A DNA stretch of 64,000 bases, from the NCBI RefSeq assembly GCF_005502275.1, contig NZ_SWLZ01000023.1:1-64000 (forward strand). Reading direction: 5' to 3'. Position numbers and translations under genes: made by a program. This document shows, in pieces, positions 26,144-35,280 of the stretch; position 1 is the first letter of the stretch, and every line of letters starts with the position of its first letter. The notes below the pieces were generated by a model, which saw nothing but the letters and a program-made list of their open reading frames with translations, ran no database searches and was not told where the DNA came from. The stretch is from Robertmurraya siralis. GTDB lineage: Bacteria; Bacillota; Bacilli; Bacillales; Cytobacillaceae.

Positions 26144-26197
26144 TCAAAAAAAGAGCGCGCTACTTCATTCAACAACCAGTATTGCTACATGCTCTTT
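26144..26197 (-). terminator. Terminator of the molybdoenzyme operon
   Basis: AAAGAGC (26150-26156) pairs with GCTCTTT (26191-26197) across a long loop. On the minus strand the stem ends in seven T. It lies about 45 bases after the last gene. Confidence 0.6.
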
Positions 26198-26240
26198 GCT
26201 GTCTTACTATAATTGCATATTTATCGAATCATCCTTTCCT

Positions 26241-27104
26241 TTAGAACCATGGATATTGACTCATAATGGAAGAATAGAAAATCATCCTCCCTGATAATTC
26301 ACCAATTAATACAAAGCCTGTAACAGCAAGGACATATTTGATTGGAACTACTTTTTTCCCAACAATCATATAAATAACGAGGGTAGCCGGTACCATTAAG
26401 CTGCCTAATACTCGAACCCAAAATAGAATAGATGTAATCGAATTAGTTGCAGCCACCTGACTTTCTACAGCACCATTTGCCATCATGACTGAACTACTAA
26501 TAGTCACTAATAAAGCAGCTATGATAAATACAAGATACATGCCTAATATTTTCATGACATTTCCTTCGTTCTCCTTAGTATTGGCTTTCAGAGAGAAGTA
26601 GGATACTGTTAATGCCCCAAGCAGAAATCCTGTTAAGAGAAAGTTTGCAAACGTTGTCCAGTTGTTCCATGCTGGATGGAGTTGCATTGAAAAATAAACG
26701 GTGGCAGAAGCTAAGACCAAAACAAGCCCCAGCAAGGCAGTTAATGTGCCGACAGCTTTACGTATTTTATCCTGCTCGACTCTTTTCCACCAAATATAAG
26801 TAAATACAAGTAAGCATAGGTTAAACAAAATAACGGCAATGATTTCACGGCTGAGCCAAGAATGACCTGTGCCTAATAAACTTGAATAACTTTTAAAAGG
26901 ATTGTTTAAATGAAACATGGACGATACTGCCCCAATGACAGAAATGACGAGCGCAATATATACAGTTTTATTTAATATTTGTTTCCCAATTGTATTCATA
27001 AATTTTGGGTTCAGCCATTCTAATAAAACAAGTGCCATAATAATACCTACTGCCCACTGACTAAACACAGTAAAGATAACTAATGGAAATTCATATTCTC
27101 CCAT
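26241..27104 (-). CDS. DmsC-type membrane anchor subunit
   Basis: Quinol-oxidising membrane subunit of a DMSO-reductase-type complex, about 287 residues with eight predicted helices and few charges. It resembles the DmsC family in length and order: EFPLVIFTVFSQWAVGIIMA at the start, HPAWNNWTTFANFLLTGFLLG in the middle. It should pass electrons from menaquinol to the iron-sulfur subunit. The start is ATG 27104 with AAAGGAGG before it. It is the last gene of the operon. Confidence 0.88.
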   Translation of the reverse strand: MGEYEFPLVIFTVFSQWAVGIIMALVLLEWLNPKFMNTIGKQILNKTVYIALVISVIGAVSSMFHLNNPFKSYSSLLGTGHSWLSREIIAVILFNLCLLVFTYIWWKRVEQDKIRKAVGTLTALLGLVLVLASATVYFSMQLHPAWNNWTTFANFLLTGFLLGALTVSYFSLKANTKENEGNVMKILGMYLVFIIAALLVTISSSVMMANGAVESQVAATNSITSILFWVRVLGSLMVPATLVIYMIVGKKVVPIKYVLAVTGFVLIGELSGRMIFYSSIMSQYPWF

Positions 27105-27124
27105 CTTAAGGCCTCCTTTTCTTC

Positions 27125-27667
27125 TCAATTAGCAGCAATAATGACCACATTAGGTTGACTTATTTTATGACTAGGCATATTGTACATGCTTTCAACCACT
27201 TCAATATCATTTCCATATTCAGCCCGTAACTCGTTTATTTCACCAAATTTAATGATTTGGGCTGGACAGGATTCTACACATCTAGGTATTAAACCTTGAT
27301 CAATTCGTTCAACACACATATCGCATTTACTTACCTTTTGTTCAACTGGATCGTATTGAGGTGCTGAATAAGGGCAGGCCATTACACAGGAGCGGCATCC
27401 AAGACATTTTTCATGATCTTGTAGCACAATCCCGTCGTCTCTCTTCGTGTACGCTGAAACAGGACATACTTTCATACACTGAGGATCGTCACAATGGTTA
27501 CATGACATCGAAATGAAATCCATTCGATTCGGATTTTCCACTCTAAACTCTCTTACTTTTCTCCATGTAATACCTTTGGCTGTTAAGTTTTCTGATTTAC
27601 ACGCAACAGAACAAGTTTTGCACCCATAACAATCATTTATATTAATCACAAATCCATATTGACCCAT
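27125..27667 (-). CDS. DmsB-type iron-sulfur subunit
   Basis: Electron-transfer subunit of 180 residues with sixteen Cys residues arranged for four [4Fe-4S] clusters: CYGCKTCSVAC, CNHCDDPQCMKVC, CLGCRSCVMAC, and CDMCVERIDQGLIPRCVESC pairing with the first. This is the DmsB/PsrB/NrfC pattern. It docks on the catalytic subunit and carries electrons from the membrane anchor. It lies four bases after the catalytic gene. There is no signal peptide, as expected, because it is exported with its partner. Confidence 0.93.
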   Translation of the reverse strand: MGQYGFVININDCYGCKTCSVACKSENLTAKGITWRKVREFRVENPNRMDFISMSCNHCDDPQCMKVCPVSAYTKRDDGIVLQDHEKCLGCRSCVMACPYSAPQYDPVEQKVSKCDMCVERIDQGLIPRCVESCPAQIIKFGEINELRAEYGNDIEVVESMYNMPSHKISQPNVVIIAAN

Positions 27668-27671
27668 TTAT

Positions 27672-30035
27672 TTAACCCTCCTTTCTCACATCAACAAGTG
27701 TATTATTAATTGATGTGCCTGTACCTAGCGCCTCTACCGTATCATTTGTAACATAACTACTGCTGCCGCCTTGTTGTTCCCACCAACCATTTTGCAAGCC
27801 AATAATATGTTCCTTTATATGAGTGGTTACGATTGCTTTTGCGTGATGCTCACCTCTATCATTAAATACAACGACTTTGTCCCCATCATTGATATTTCGC
27901 TTTTGCGCATCTTTTGGATGAATAAGTACCTCTGGTTCACTTTGATGAACTTCATTAAGCCATTCCAGTGTGCTAAAACTTGAATGGATACTGCGCGGCA
28001 TTTTGTATTGTATAGCCATTATTGGATACTTCTCCAATAATTTATTGGACTTATTTTTAATGCTTTCTTTTGAGCAATAATATTTAACTATTGGACTATG
28101 ATCCATATCTGCCCAATCTTCTACAAATAAATGTGCTTTCCCAGTTGATGTTTTGAATTGACCATCTTTAAACGGTACATAAGGTGTTGATACTGGTTTA
28201 ACTGGACCTTGTTTTAATTGTTCAAGTGTTACTCCCGTTCCTTCTAAACATGCTTTAATATGTTCTTCTATCGGCTTATCAAATAATTCTCCGACTCCAA
28301 ATCTTTTAGCAATTTCAGTAAGAATCCAGTAATCCGGTTTTGCTTCACCTGGTGGTTCAACCGCCTTTTCCTTCAATTGAATATAGTGGCTACGAGTGCC
28401 TGCCATTAAACTTGTATATTCAAAAACGGTCGTTACAGGCAAAATTAAATCAGCATATAACGCGGTTGAAGTCATTAAACTATCTGCCACCACAACGAAT
28501 GGAACTTTCTCTAGTGCTTTTCTTACCATATTGGTATTCGGTACCTGGGTCATCGGACTCGTGGTCATAATATACCAAAATCCAATTTCCGTTGGGTCTC
28601 CATTAACGATAGACTCTCCAAGTTTAGCAACCGGAATGTTAGCCACTTCTTCTGTTACTTCTGCTGAAGGAACCGGTGGATTAATATTTACAAATTGGGT
28701 TACACCACCTGCATCACAAACACCTGCTCCCGGTTTTCCAATATTCCCAGTTAAAATCGCTAAATAGAATTGGCTGGCAGATACATAAGTTCCAAATTCA
28801 GTTCTTTGGGCACCAGACATATTTTGAATAATCATCGATGGTTTATTTTTCGCATATTCACGGGCCAAACGAAGAATAGTTTCTTTCGGAACATCCGTTT
28901 CCTTTGCTGTTGCTTCTACAGTCCATTCTTTTGCCTCTTCCTTAATTAAGTCATATACGGTTCTATATCCGTTTGGAATGGAAACTTCGTCTACACTTAG
29001 CGCCGGGGCGATATTTTTCTTATTATGACGTACAAGCATTTTTTGTTTCATATCATAAACAACATAGGAATCAGGATCTTCTTGATTTTCTCGAACAAGT
29101 TTCCCATTTTGGTCAACTAAATAAACAGCCCCCGTATGATTCATCAAAAATGATCGATCTATTAAATCTTCGTTGATAATAATATTTAACATTCCTAATG
29201 CAAGAGCAGTATCTGTACCAGGCATGATCGGAATCCACTCATCTGCCCTTGCAGCCGTTTCACTAAATCTTGGATCAATAACGATTAATCGAGCTCCATT
29301 TTTCATAGCCTCTTCATATTCCTTGAAATAAGCCTGCATTGTAACAGCCGGGTTATTACCCCAACAAATAATATATTGGCTATCTCGAATAGTATCTCTA
29401 GTGTCAACGTAACGAAATCCCACAATTGGGTTCATCGCTGCTGTTACTGCTGAGCAGCATAAGGAACCTGCAGGGCGCGTAGCTCCACCAAGATGAGTGA
29501 AAAGTGCTCCAGCCATACTGTTTGCAATCGAGTCCATATTACCAGATGCACTTTCCAATAATATTCCTTTATTTCCAATTTCCTTGATTGTTTTTCTTAT
29601 ATTTTCCTCAATTAAATCTAGTGCCTCGTTCCAAGAGATTTCTTTGAATTCACCTGAACCTTTTTTCCCCGTTCTTAACATCGGCATTTTAATCCGGCTT
29701 TCATTATTCACCCATTGCGTACGGCTCATTCCACGAAGGCAGCCTGTCACATTAAAATCTTTACTAGCCTCAACTTTAACAATTTTCCCATCTTTTACAA
29801 AAGCCGTCAGATTGCAATGCAAGCACTCCATTGAACAAGTTGATCGAAAAACTTCATACTTAACCGGTTCGCTAGCAAGTACCTCTGATGGCGACTTTAT
29901 CGCATCTTTAATAGCTATGCCCCCGCTTCCAACAATGGCTGCTCCTCCGATTGTTCCAGCAGCCTTTAAGAAAGAACGCCTTTTTATTTTTTTGTTCAAC
30001 AGTTCAGCTTGGCTTTTCCTCATTTCTTCTTTCAT
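27672..30035 (-). CDS. Molybdopterin oxidoreductase, DMSO-reductase family catalytic subunit
   Basis: Catalytic subunit of about 787 residues. The twin-arginine signal is visible (RRSFLKAAG, Arg 19-20), so the folded enzyme is exported by Tat. The N-terminal cluster motif is C67-x3-C71-x2-C74-x24-C99. The molybdopterin domains follow (SASGNMDSIANSMAGAL, ICWGNNPAVTMQAYF, VIDPRFSETAARADEWIPIMPGTDTALALGML), and the C-terminal dinucleotide-binding domain ends with the typical LQNGWWEQQGG and DVRKEG. The substrate cannot be read from sequence: DMSO, thiosulfate, polysulfide or a metalloid oxyanion are all possible. The start ATG 30035 follows GAGGGAGGG; no dedicated chaperone gene is nearby. Confidence 0.92.
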   Translation of the reverse strand: MKEEMRKSQAELLNKKIKRRSFLKAAGTIGGAAIVGSGGIAIKDAIKSPSEVLASEPVKYEVFRSTCSMECLHCNLTAFVKDGKIVKVEASKDFNVTGCLRGMSRTQWVNNESRIKMPMLRTGKKGSGEFKEISWNEALDLIEENIRKTIKEIGNKGILLESASGNMDSIANSMAGALFTHLGGATRPAGSLCCSAVTAAMNPIVGFRYVDTRDTIRDSQYIICWGNNPAVTMQAYFKEYEEAMKNGARLIVIDPRFSETAARADEWIPIMPGTDTALALGMLNIIINEDLIDRSFLMNHTGAVYLVDQNGKLVRENQEDPDSYVVYDMKQKMLVRHNKKNIAPALSVDEVSIPNGYRTVYDLIKEEAKEWTVEATAKETDVPKETILRLAREYAKNKPSMIIQNMSGAQRTEFGTYVSASQFYLAILTGNIGKPGAGVCDAGGVTQFVNINPPVPSAEVTEEVANIPVAKLGESIVNGDPTEIGFWYIMTTSPMTQVPNTNMVRKALEKVPFVVVADSLMTSTALYADLILPVTTVFEYTSLMAGTRSHYIQLKEKAVEPPGEAKPDYWILTEIAKRFGVGELFDKPIEEHIKACLEGTGVTLEQLKQGPVKPVSTPYVPFKDGQFKTSTGKAHLFVEDWADMDHSPIVKYYCSKESIKNKSNKLLEKYPIMAIQYKMPRSIHSSFSTLEWLNEVHQSEPEVLIHPKDAQKRNINDGDKVVVFNDRGEHHAKAIVTTHIKEHIIGLQNGWWEQQGGSSSYVTNDTVEALGTGTSINNTLVDVRKEG

Positions 30036-30081
30036 GAAACTCCCTCCCTCAGAGTCTAAAAATCTTGAAAGCAACAGTAAC

Positions 30082-31323
30082 TTATTTTTTTCTACAATGT
30101 GCAATCAATAACGGCACTTTCACATATTTTCCTTTTACCTTCAAATCGTTGAAACAAAAATGATAGTTGTCATTTTCGGACAATTTAATAATTTCAAGTT
30201 CAGCTTCTTCCAGCCATTTCTGAAGCTGCTCTGCTTTAAATCCTGTCCAAAAATCATGACTTTCCTTAAAACGCCAATTTTTATTTGTAAAAGTAAGATC
30301 AGCGATAACTAACTCTCCACCTGCGACTAAAGTTTTGGTCATCTGCTTGATTGCCTTTAACGGATTAAAAATATGATGGATGAGCATGCAGGAAAAACCA
30401 ACATCAACTGATCCTTTCATAAAAGATAGATCCATACTTACATCAGCAGAAATTGTTTTTACATTACTGAGACCATAATTTTTTTGTAAATTTGTTACTG
30501 TTTTGAGCATTTCAATCGAATGATCGATTGCGAAAACCTCTGAAACTAAAGGACTAACATCTTTTATTAAACTTCCTGTCCCAGCACCAAAATCTGCTAC
30601 AATGGAGCTCTTATTTAATTGAACTAATGACAATAAATATTGATTTAAATTTCTTGGATATGTTTCTCTCCTGAAGTCTTCAAAGCTTTGGTGAAATCCA
30701 TTGAAAAAGCCTTGAACTTTCGTTGAAATTTCCTTCTCAATATTGTTTGGATAATCTAAAATATCGAACCAAGTGAGTAGCATTCTTTGTTCATATAATG
30801 ATAAGGGAAGTTTTAAGAGATCTGGATTAAACTCCTTTAAGATTTTCCTGATGAAAGCTTGCCTCGCTCTTTTTAAAAGGGAGCCAAATGCCTCTTCTGT
30901 GATATCTAACAGGTAAGCGCTCTCTTTGTAGCTCAATCCTTGGAGATCTACTAAACATATAGCTTTTTGATGCTCAATTTTAATTTCTTGCAGCATACTT
31001 CGGAGGAATTCTCTAAGCGCTTTTGTCTGGATCTTTTCCTCTAAAATCTCCCTACTCCAAATATTTGAAGTCACCTTTATACTATTTAAAAGCACATCAT
31101 CCACTTTCTGTAAATATTTGATCGATAAATAATGAGCTTTCTCTAATGCCCAAACTTTTACTTTCTTCTGGTCAATTGAAGCATCCATGTCAATATTCTC
31201 ACAAAGACAAGTAAAAGTTTCTTGAACAATTTCTTGAGCTGCATCGATATCATTTAATAAGTTATAAACATAATTAAATATATCTTTATAGTAATATTGA
31301 TAAAAAGTAGCTACTTTGCTCAT
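30082..31323 (-). CDS. ECF sigma factor fused to SAM methyltransferase
   Basis: 413 residues with two unrelated halves. Residues 1-160 are an ECF-type sigma factor: region 2 with YNLLNDIDAAQEIVQETFTCLCEN, and region 4 with LVDLQGLSYKESAYLLDITEEAFGSLLKRARQAF. From about residue 230 a class I methyltransferase follows: motif I VADFGAGTGSL, the acidic end of strand 2 in VFAIDHSIEML, and the later VGFSCMLIHHIFNPLKAIKQ and GGELVIADLTF. The frame is continuous, so it is a true fusion and not two genes. It is the first gene of the molybdoenzyme operon, 46 bases before the catalytic gene. No anti-sigma gene is near. It may act as regulator, with the methyltransferase half as sensor or effector; this is inference. 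Confidence 0.88.
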   Translation of the reverse strand: MSKVATFYQYYYKDIFNYVYNLLNDIDAAQEIVQETFTCLCENIDMDASIDQKKVKVWALEKAHYLSIKYLQKVDDVLLNSIKVTSNIWSREILEEKIQTKALREFLRSMLQEIKIEHQKAICLVDLQGLSYKESAYLLDITEEAFGSLLKRARQAFIRKILKEFNPDLLKLPLSLYEQRMLLTWFDILDYPNNIEKEISTKVQGFFNGFHQSFEDFRRETYPRNLNQYLLSLVQLNKSSIVADFGAGTGSLIKDVSPLVSEVFAIDHSIEMLKTVTNLQKNYGLSNVKTISADVSMDLSFMKGSVDVGFSCMLIHHIFNPLKAIKQMTKTLVAGGELVIADLTFTNKNWRFKESHDFWTGFKAEQLQKWLEEAELEIIKLSENDNYHFCFNDLKVKGKYVKVPLLIAHCRKK

Positions 31324-31400
31324 GTTTTACACTTCCCATGGGGTCCAATCGATCGATTTACCCATATTCTAAAACACTTTTGACATAAGCTTAGCTTGTT

Positions 31401-31416
31401 CGTGAATCATTTCACA
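31401..31416 (-). promoter_or_regulatory. Candidate Crp/Fnr box before the sigma-methyltransferase gene
   Basis: CGTGA-ATCATT-TCACA is one base from the TGTGA-N6-TCACA box used by B. subtilis Fnr and by Crp. It lies about 85 bases upstream of the sigma-methyltransferase start. A minus-strand TAGAAT at 31366-31371 could be the -10, which would put the box near -49.5, not a standard position. Anaerobic control of this operon would make sense, but support is modest. Confidence 0.4.
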
Positions 31417-31581
31417 ATAATGATAAAAGAAAAAGAAAAAATTATGAATTCTTTATTTTAACCGACGGGGAAAATTAATTATTTTTCCCTATACGCACTA
31501 GATTTGAAGGAGATTTTATGAATCTGTATGATAATATCAAAGGGTCAATAGAAAATAAAAAATGAAAAGAGGTTTTTGCCA

Positions 31582-32292
31582 ATGACAAGTCATACCGCCG
31601 AACGTTTTATTCAGGAATTAAAGCAACATCAAAATGAAGCAGATATAGAAAAAATGAAAAAATTTTTTAAAGATTCGGAGGAAAGTACGAAATGTTTTGG
31701 TCTGAAAATGCGCACCGTGTTCCAAACTGCAAAACAATTCATAGATATGCCTTTAATAGAAATCGAACAGCTTCTAGAAAGTAATTATTACGAAGTAAGA
31801 ATGGGAGCAGTAAGCATTATGGATTTTCAAGCAAAAGCCAAGAAACAATCCGAAGAGCATAAACAGGCATTGTATGAGCTTTATATGCGAAGACACGACC
31901 GAATCAACAATTGGGATTTCGTCGATCGTGCAGCTCCTTCTGTTATCGGCTCCTATTTGCTTGATAAACCGAAAGATGCTCTCTATAAAATGGCAAGATC
32001 ACTTAATATTTGGGAAAGAAGAACAGCGATAGTAAGTACGCTAAGCTTTATCAAGACTGGTAACACGGAGGATACCTTTGCAATTGCTGAGATACTAGTA
32101 AAAGATTCGGAGGAATTAATCAACAAGGCTGTTGGAAGTTTGATTCGGGAAGCTGGTAAAAAAGATGAGGATAAGCTGAAATCTTTCTTGAACAAACACG
32201 CCAGCACTATGCCTAGAATTACCTTAAGATACGCCATTGAAAAGTTGGATAAGAGTACAAGAGATTACTATTTAAATTTTAGAAACAGTTAA
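31582..32292 (+). CDS. AlkD-like DNA alkylation repair protein
   Basis: HEAT-repeat protein of about 236 residues of the DNA_alkylation (PF08713) family, DNA glycosylases that remove bulky or charged alkyl bases without flipping them. Visible features are the family pattern RMGAVSIMDFQAK, NNWDFVDRAAPSVIG and SLNIWERRTAIVSTLSFIKTG, plus helical repeats throughout. ATG 31582 is preferred over TTG 31576, as AAGAGG is better spaced from it. It is divergent from the sigma-methyltransferase gene, with about 260 bases between. Single-gene unit. Confidence 0.88.
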   Translation: MTSHTAERFIQELKQHQNEADIEKMKKFFKDSEESTKCFGLKMRTVFQTAKQFIDMPLIEIEQLLESNYYEVRMGAVSIMDFQAKAKKQSEEHKQALYELYMRRHDRINNWDFVDRAAPSVIGSYLLDKPKDALYKMARSLNIWERRTAIVSTLSFIKTGNTEDTFAIAEILVKDSEELINKAVGSLIREAGKKDEDKLKSFLNKHASTMPRITLRYAIEKLDKSTRDYYLNFRNS

Positions 32293-32797
32293 TGCTATGC
32301 TTGAGTGAATGATTAAATGAGTATTCCTATTAAAAAGGTCTTTGCTAAACAACAGAGAAACTTCTTTCTATGAAATCTGCAGAACTGACCTCTAACTCAA
32401 TTAACCAAGAAAAACCTCAAACTGGAACTCAGAAAAAATTAAGCCATCGAAATAACACTCGTTATCAGTATCGATTTTTCAAAGCGACCCTCACCAACAT
32501 GGTTATAGAGGTATAAATTAATAATAAACTTAAATTTTTATTGCTCCGGTGATAAACTGACCGTTTAGTGAAATGAGATGCGGATGAACAGTTTCTCCTT
32601 TTATAAGAATTTTGCAAATGGGAAATAAAAATTAGAGTGTTAAGGAGTGTCCCAAAAGTTAGACTTTGCACCGCCTCAAAAAAAATTGAGGAAAGTGAAT
32701 ATCTTGAAAAGCGGCAATACCTTTGGAACAACCCCTATAGGTTGTAGGAAATCTACGCTCCTTTTTTCAAGGATGCTTCAGAATACCTACAAATTTT
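32293..32797. other. Gene-free stretch with possible IS scar
   Basis: No supported gene. GTGTCCCAAAAGTTAGA at about 32647-32663 resembles the ends of several Firmicutes insertion sequences, but no transposase or partner repeat is seen. CCTCAA and TTGAGG arms nearby form a small A/T-loop hairpin. Confidence 0.35.
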
Positions 32798-33550
32798 TTA
32801 CAGATCATCATAAGTGATCAGTTCTACATTTAATTCTTCAAGCCATTTTCGTGTTCGTGGGTCGCACAACATATCCACTTCCATTGGTCTTGGCAAAGTA
32901 AGCGAGGAATTTCTTAAAATAAAGCCATCTAAGTATCCAGGGTGACAGACAAACATACAGTATCCTCCCTTATCTGCCTGTTCAACCGTTTTCTTTAATG
33001 ACTCAAATGGGTTATAATCCATATCCGGCGCTATCGTTTCCATATTAATGCGAACTTGTTTATGGTTGATTTCCACCTCCCCTTCCATGGAAAAAGGAGA
33101 ATACTTTAGTCCATATTTTTGCGCAACAATCTCCAATCCTTTAAAGAAATTATCACTGGCAATTGCATGCCCATCAATATAATGTGGCTTCTCTCCCATA
33201 AGCTCAATATACCTTTTATATTGAGCTTCAATCTCAAGGATCACTTCATCCAACACGACAAAATCTACTTTTGCCTGACGATATTCCTTTGATGACTTAA
33301 ATTCTCCCTTCTCATTCGTAATACTTGGTATCAGCGAAGGATCTGTCAGAGGTTTGCCCACGGAAATATTGGTATGTTGTCCAAGACAGACATCCGTATC
33401 TTTTAATAACATAAGTCCATGAGAAACTGCAGGCATGTTCATCATCACCCCAACACTTCCAATAATGCCCTCTTTTACACTTTTGGCAATACCATAATTG
33501 ACACCCTCAGAATAGCCTAAGTCATCAGCTCGTACTAATAGTTTTTTCAT
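32798..33550 (-). CDS. ChbG/YdjC-family carbohydrate deacetylase
   Basis: Deacetylase of 250 residues in the ChbG/YdjC family, which removes acetyl groups from chitooligosaccharides in E. coli. Metal-site residues are visible: the Asp pair in RADDLGYSEG, His in LGQHTNIS, Asp-His in YIDGHAIA and His in VCHPGYLD. ATG 33550 follows AAAGGAGGAG. A beta-glucoside-type PTS and its regulator lie 2-5 kb upstream on the same strand, now separated by repeats and remnants; the genes may once have formed one sugar operon. Confidence 0.92.
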   Translation of the reverse strand: MKKLLVRADDLGYSEGVNYGIAKSVKEGIIGSVGVMMNMPAVSHGLMLLKDTDVCLGQHTNISVGKPLTDPSLIPSITNEKGEFKSSKEYRQAKVDFVVLDEVILEIEAQYKRYIELMGEKPHYIDGHAIASDNFFKGLEIVAQKYGLKYSPFSMEGEVEINHKQVRINMETIAPDMDYNPFESLKKTVEQADKGGYCMFVCHPGYLDGFILRNSSLTLPRPMEVDMLCDPRTRKWLEELNVELITYDDL

Positions 33551-33971
33551 TTTTTTGCTCCTCCTTTTTTTCGTATTGTCAAAACTTTTATAAAAAATAG
33601 GTTATAAATGACCTAGTTAGAGGGCTTTGTAAGCAAAAAACTTGCCACCCCCTGAATTCAAAGGATTATTGAGGTTACCACACACCCAAAAATCTTAGAA
33701 TGGAAGTGACAAGTTGTACCCTCAAATATAATCTATCTATTAATTTTTATAAACTATCAAGAACAAATCGTTCGAACATTGCTTCCTCTTCTTGTGGGGA
33801 AGAGTATGTTCGATAAACCCATAGAAACTCCCATAACTAAATCTTTTTGAAAGCTTCAGGTGGACGAACTTCCCGTCACTGTCGTCCCCCGAAAAACTTG
33901 ACTTCTCGCGGAGCAAACCTTTGAAACCAGTTCGAAGACATAGAAACGCAAAAATAAAAGTCTCAAAATCG

Positions 33972-34270
33972 ATGATCTACCCACAGTGTGGTGCTCCATC
34001 TGATTACTTATATGCCAATAATGGAGCCAAAGACCATTTCAATGTATGTGTGCTCCTGTCTTTTCAGCGATAAGAACTGTTTTTCTAAAGTGGCTATTTT
34101 AAAATGCCCTCACTGTGCCAAAACGCTTGATAAGATCAAGGAGCGAGAAGATTTTCACATATTTAAAATAATGCCTGTTCTTACTATTCAAAGGAAGTTA
34201 AATGCCCTGTCCTCAAAGGAGAAAAAACAGTTTTAAAAAGACCCGCAAGCTTTTAACTGGAATATTCCCA
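33972..34270 (+). pseudogene. Transposase N-terminal fragment, frameshifted
   Basis: Successive frames spell MIYPQCGAPSDYLYANNGAK, then VCSCLFSDKNCFSKVAILKCPHCAKTLDKIKEREDFHIFK, then QRKLNALSSKEKKQF and KDPQAF. The paired Cys motifs (YPQCGA, CPHC) are the zinc-finger head of an IS transposase; the catalytic domain is missing. The remnant lies between the ChbG-like gene and the 52-bp repeat array. The exact IS family cannot be told. Confidence 0.6.
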
Positions 34271-34367
34271 TTTTGACCAATAGCATCTCTCATCGAAAGC
34301 TAAATCACAATTACTTTGGCGCCGTCAGGGGTAAAAATAAATTTCCTTCTAATATTTTGATCACCGA

Positions 34368-35149
34368 ATGAGGACACACTTTGCTTTTTTTCAGCTTTCT
34401 TTGTCCTCATGAACCTTTTATGAGGACACACTTTGCTTTTTTTTGGCCTTCTTTGTCCTCATGGACCCTCTATGAGGACACACTTTGCTTTTTTTTAGCC
34501 TTCTTTGTCCCCATGAACCCTTTATGAGGACACGCTTTGCTTTTTTTCAGCCTTCTTTGTCCCCATGGACCCTTTATGAGGACACACTTTGCTTTTTTTC
34601 AGCTTTCTTTGTCCTCATGAACCTTTTATGAGGACACACTTTGCTTTTTTTTGGCCTTCTTTGTCCTCATGGACCCTCTATGAGGACACGCTTTGCTTTT
34701 TTTCAGCCTTCTTTGTCCTCATGAACCCTTTATGAAGACACGCTTTGTTTTTTTTTCAGCTTTCTTTGTCCTCATGGACCCTCTATGAGGACAAACTTTG
34801 CTTTTTTTCAGCCTTCTTTGTCCTCATGAACCCTTTATGAGGACACGCTTTGCTTTTTTTCAGCCTTCTTTGTCCCCATGGACCCTTTATGAAGACACGC
34901 TTTGTTTTTTTTTCAGCTTTCTTTGTCCTCATAAACCCTCTATGAGGACACACTTTGCTTTTTTTCAGCCTTCTTTGTCCTCATGAACCCTTTATGAGGA
35001 CACGCTTTGCTTTTTTTCAGCCTTCTTTGTCCCCATGGACCCTTTATGAGGACACACTTTGCTTTTTTTAACGTTCTTTGTCCTCATGAACACTCTATGA
35101 GGACACACTTTCATTATTTTTGCTTTCTACGTCCTCATGCATCCCTAGA
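34368..35149 (+). repeat. Fifteen tandem 52-bp hairpin repeats
   Basis: ATGAGGACA (twice ATGAAGACA) recurs at 34368, 34420, 34472, 34524, 34576, 34628, 34680, 34732, 34785, 34837, 34889, 34942, 34994, 35046 and 35097, a period of 52 with small slips. Each unit reads ATGAGGACA, CACTTTGC, a T7-9 tract, CAGCCTTCTT, TGTCCTCAT and a nine-base spacer such as GAACCCTTT. TGTCCTCAT and the next ATGAGGACA pair as a 9-bp stem over that spacer, followed eight bases later by the T tract. A 157-bp higher-order block (units 8-10) is repeated as units 11-13, and units 1-2 recur as 5-6. The period is not a multiple of three, so it is not coding. Confidence 0.95.
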
Positions 35150-35280
35150 AGGGAAATCATCCAGAGTTATCAGGGCTGCCAACGATGCCAGCCCGATGGA
35201 CAAAACTCATTGAGTTCGCTTAACAATGGATTACCCAACAGAGGTTTGCCTCACATTTTGTTTAGCAGAGCCCTTGAGTT

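Noticed and set aside
32640-32665. Complete insertion sequence
   Set aside because: Only a possible end motif is present; there is no transposase or matching inverted end within reach.
34368-35149. CRISPR array
   Set aside because: The repeats are contiguous without unique spacers, the period is 52 with variants in every part, and no cas gene is present.
34798-35213. Plus-strand ORFs across the repeats
   Set aside because: The 52-base period changes frame at each unit, so the translations are repeats of the DNA and not proteins.
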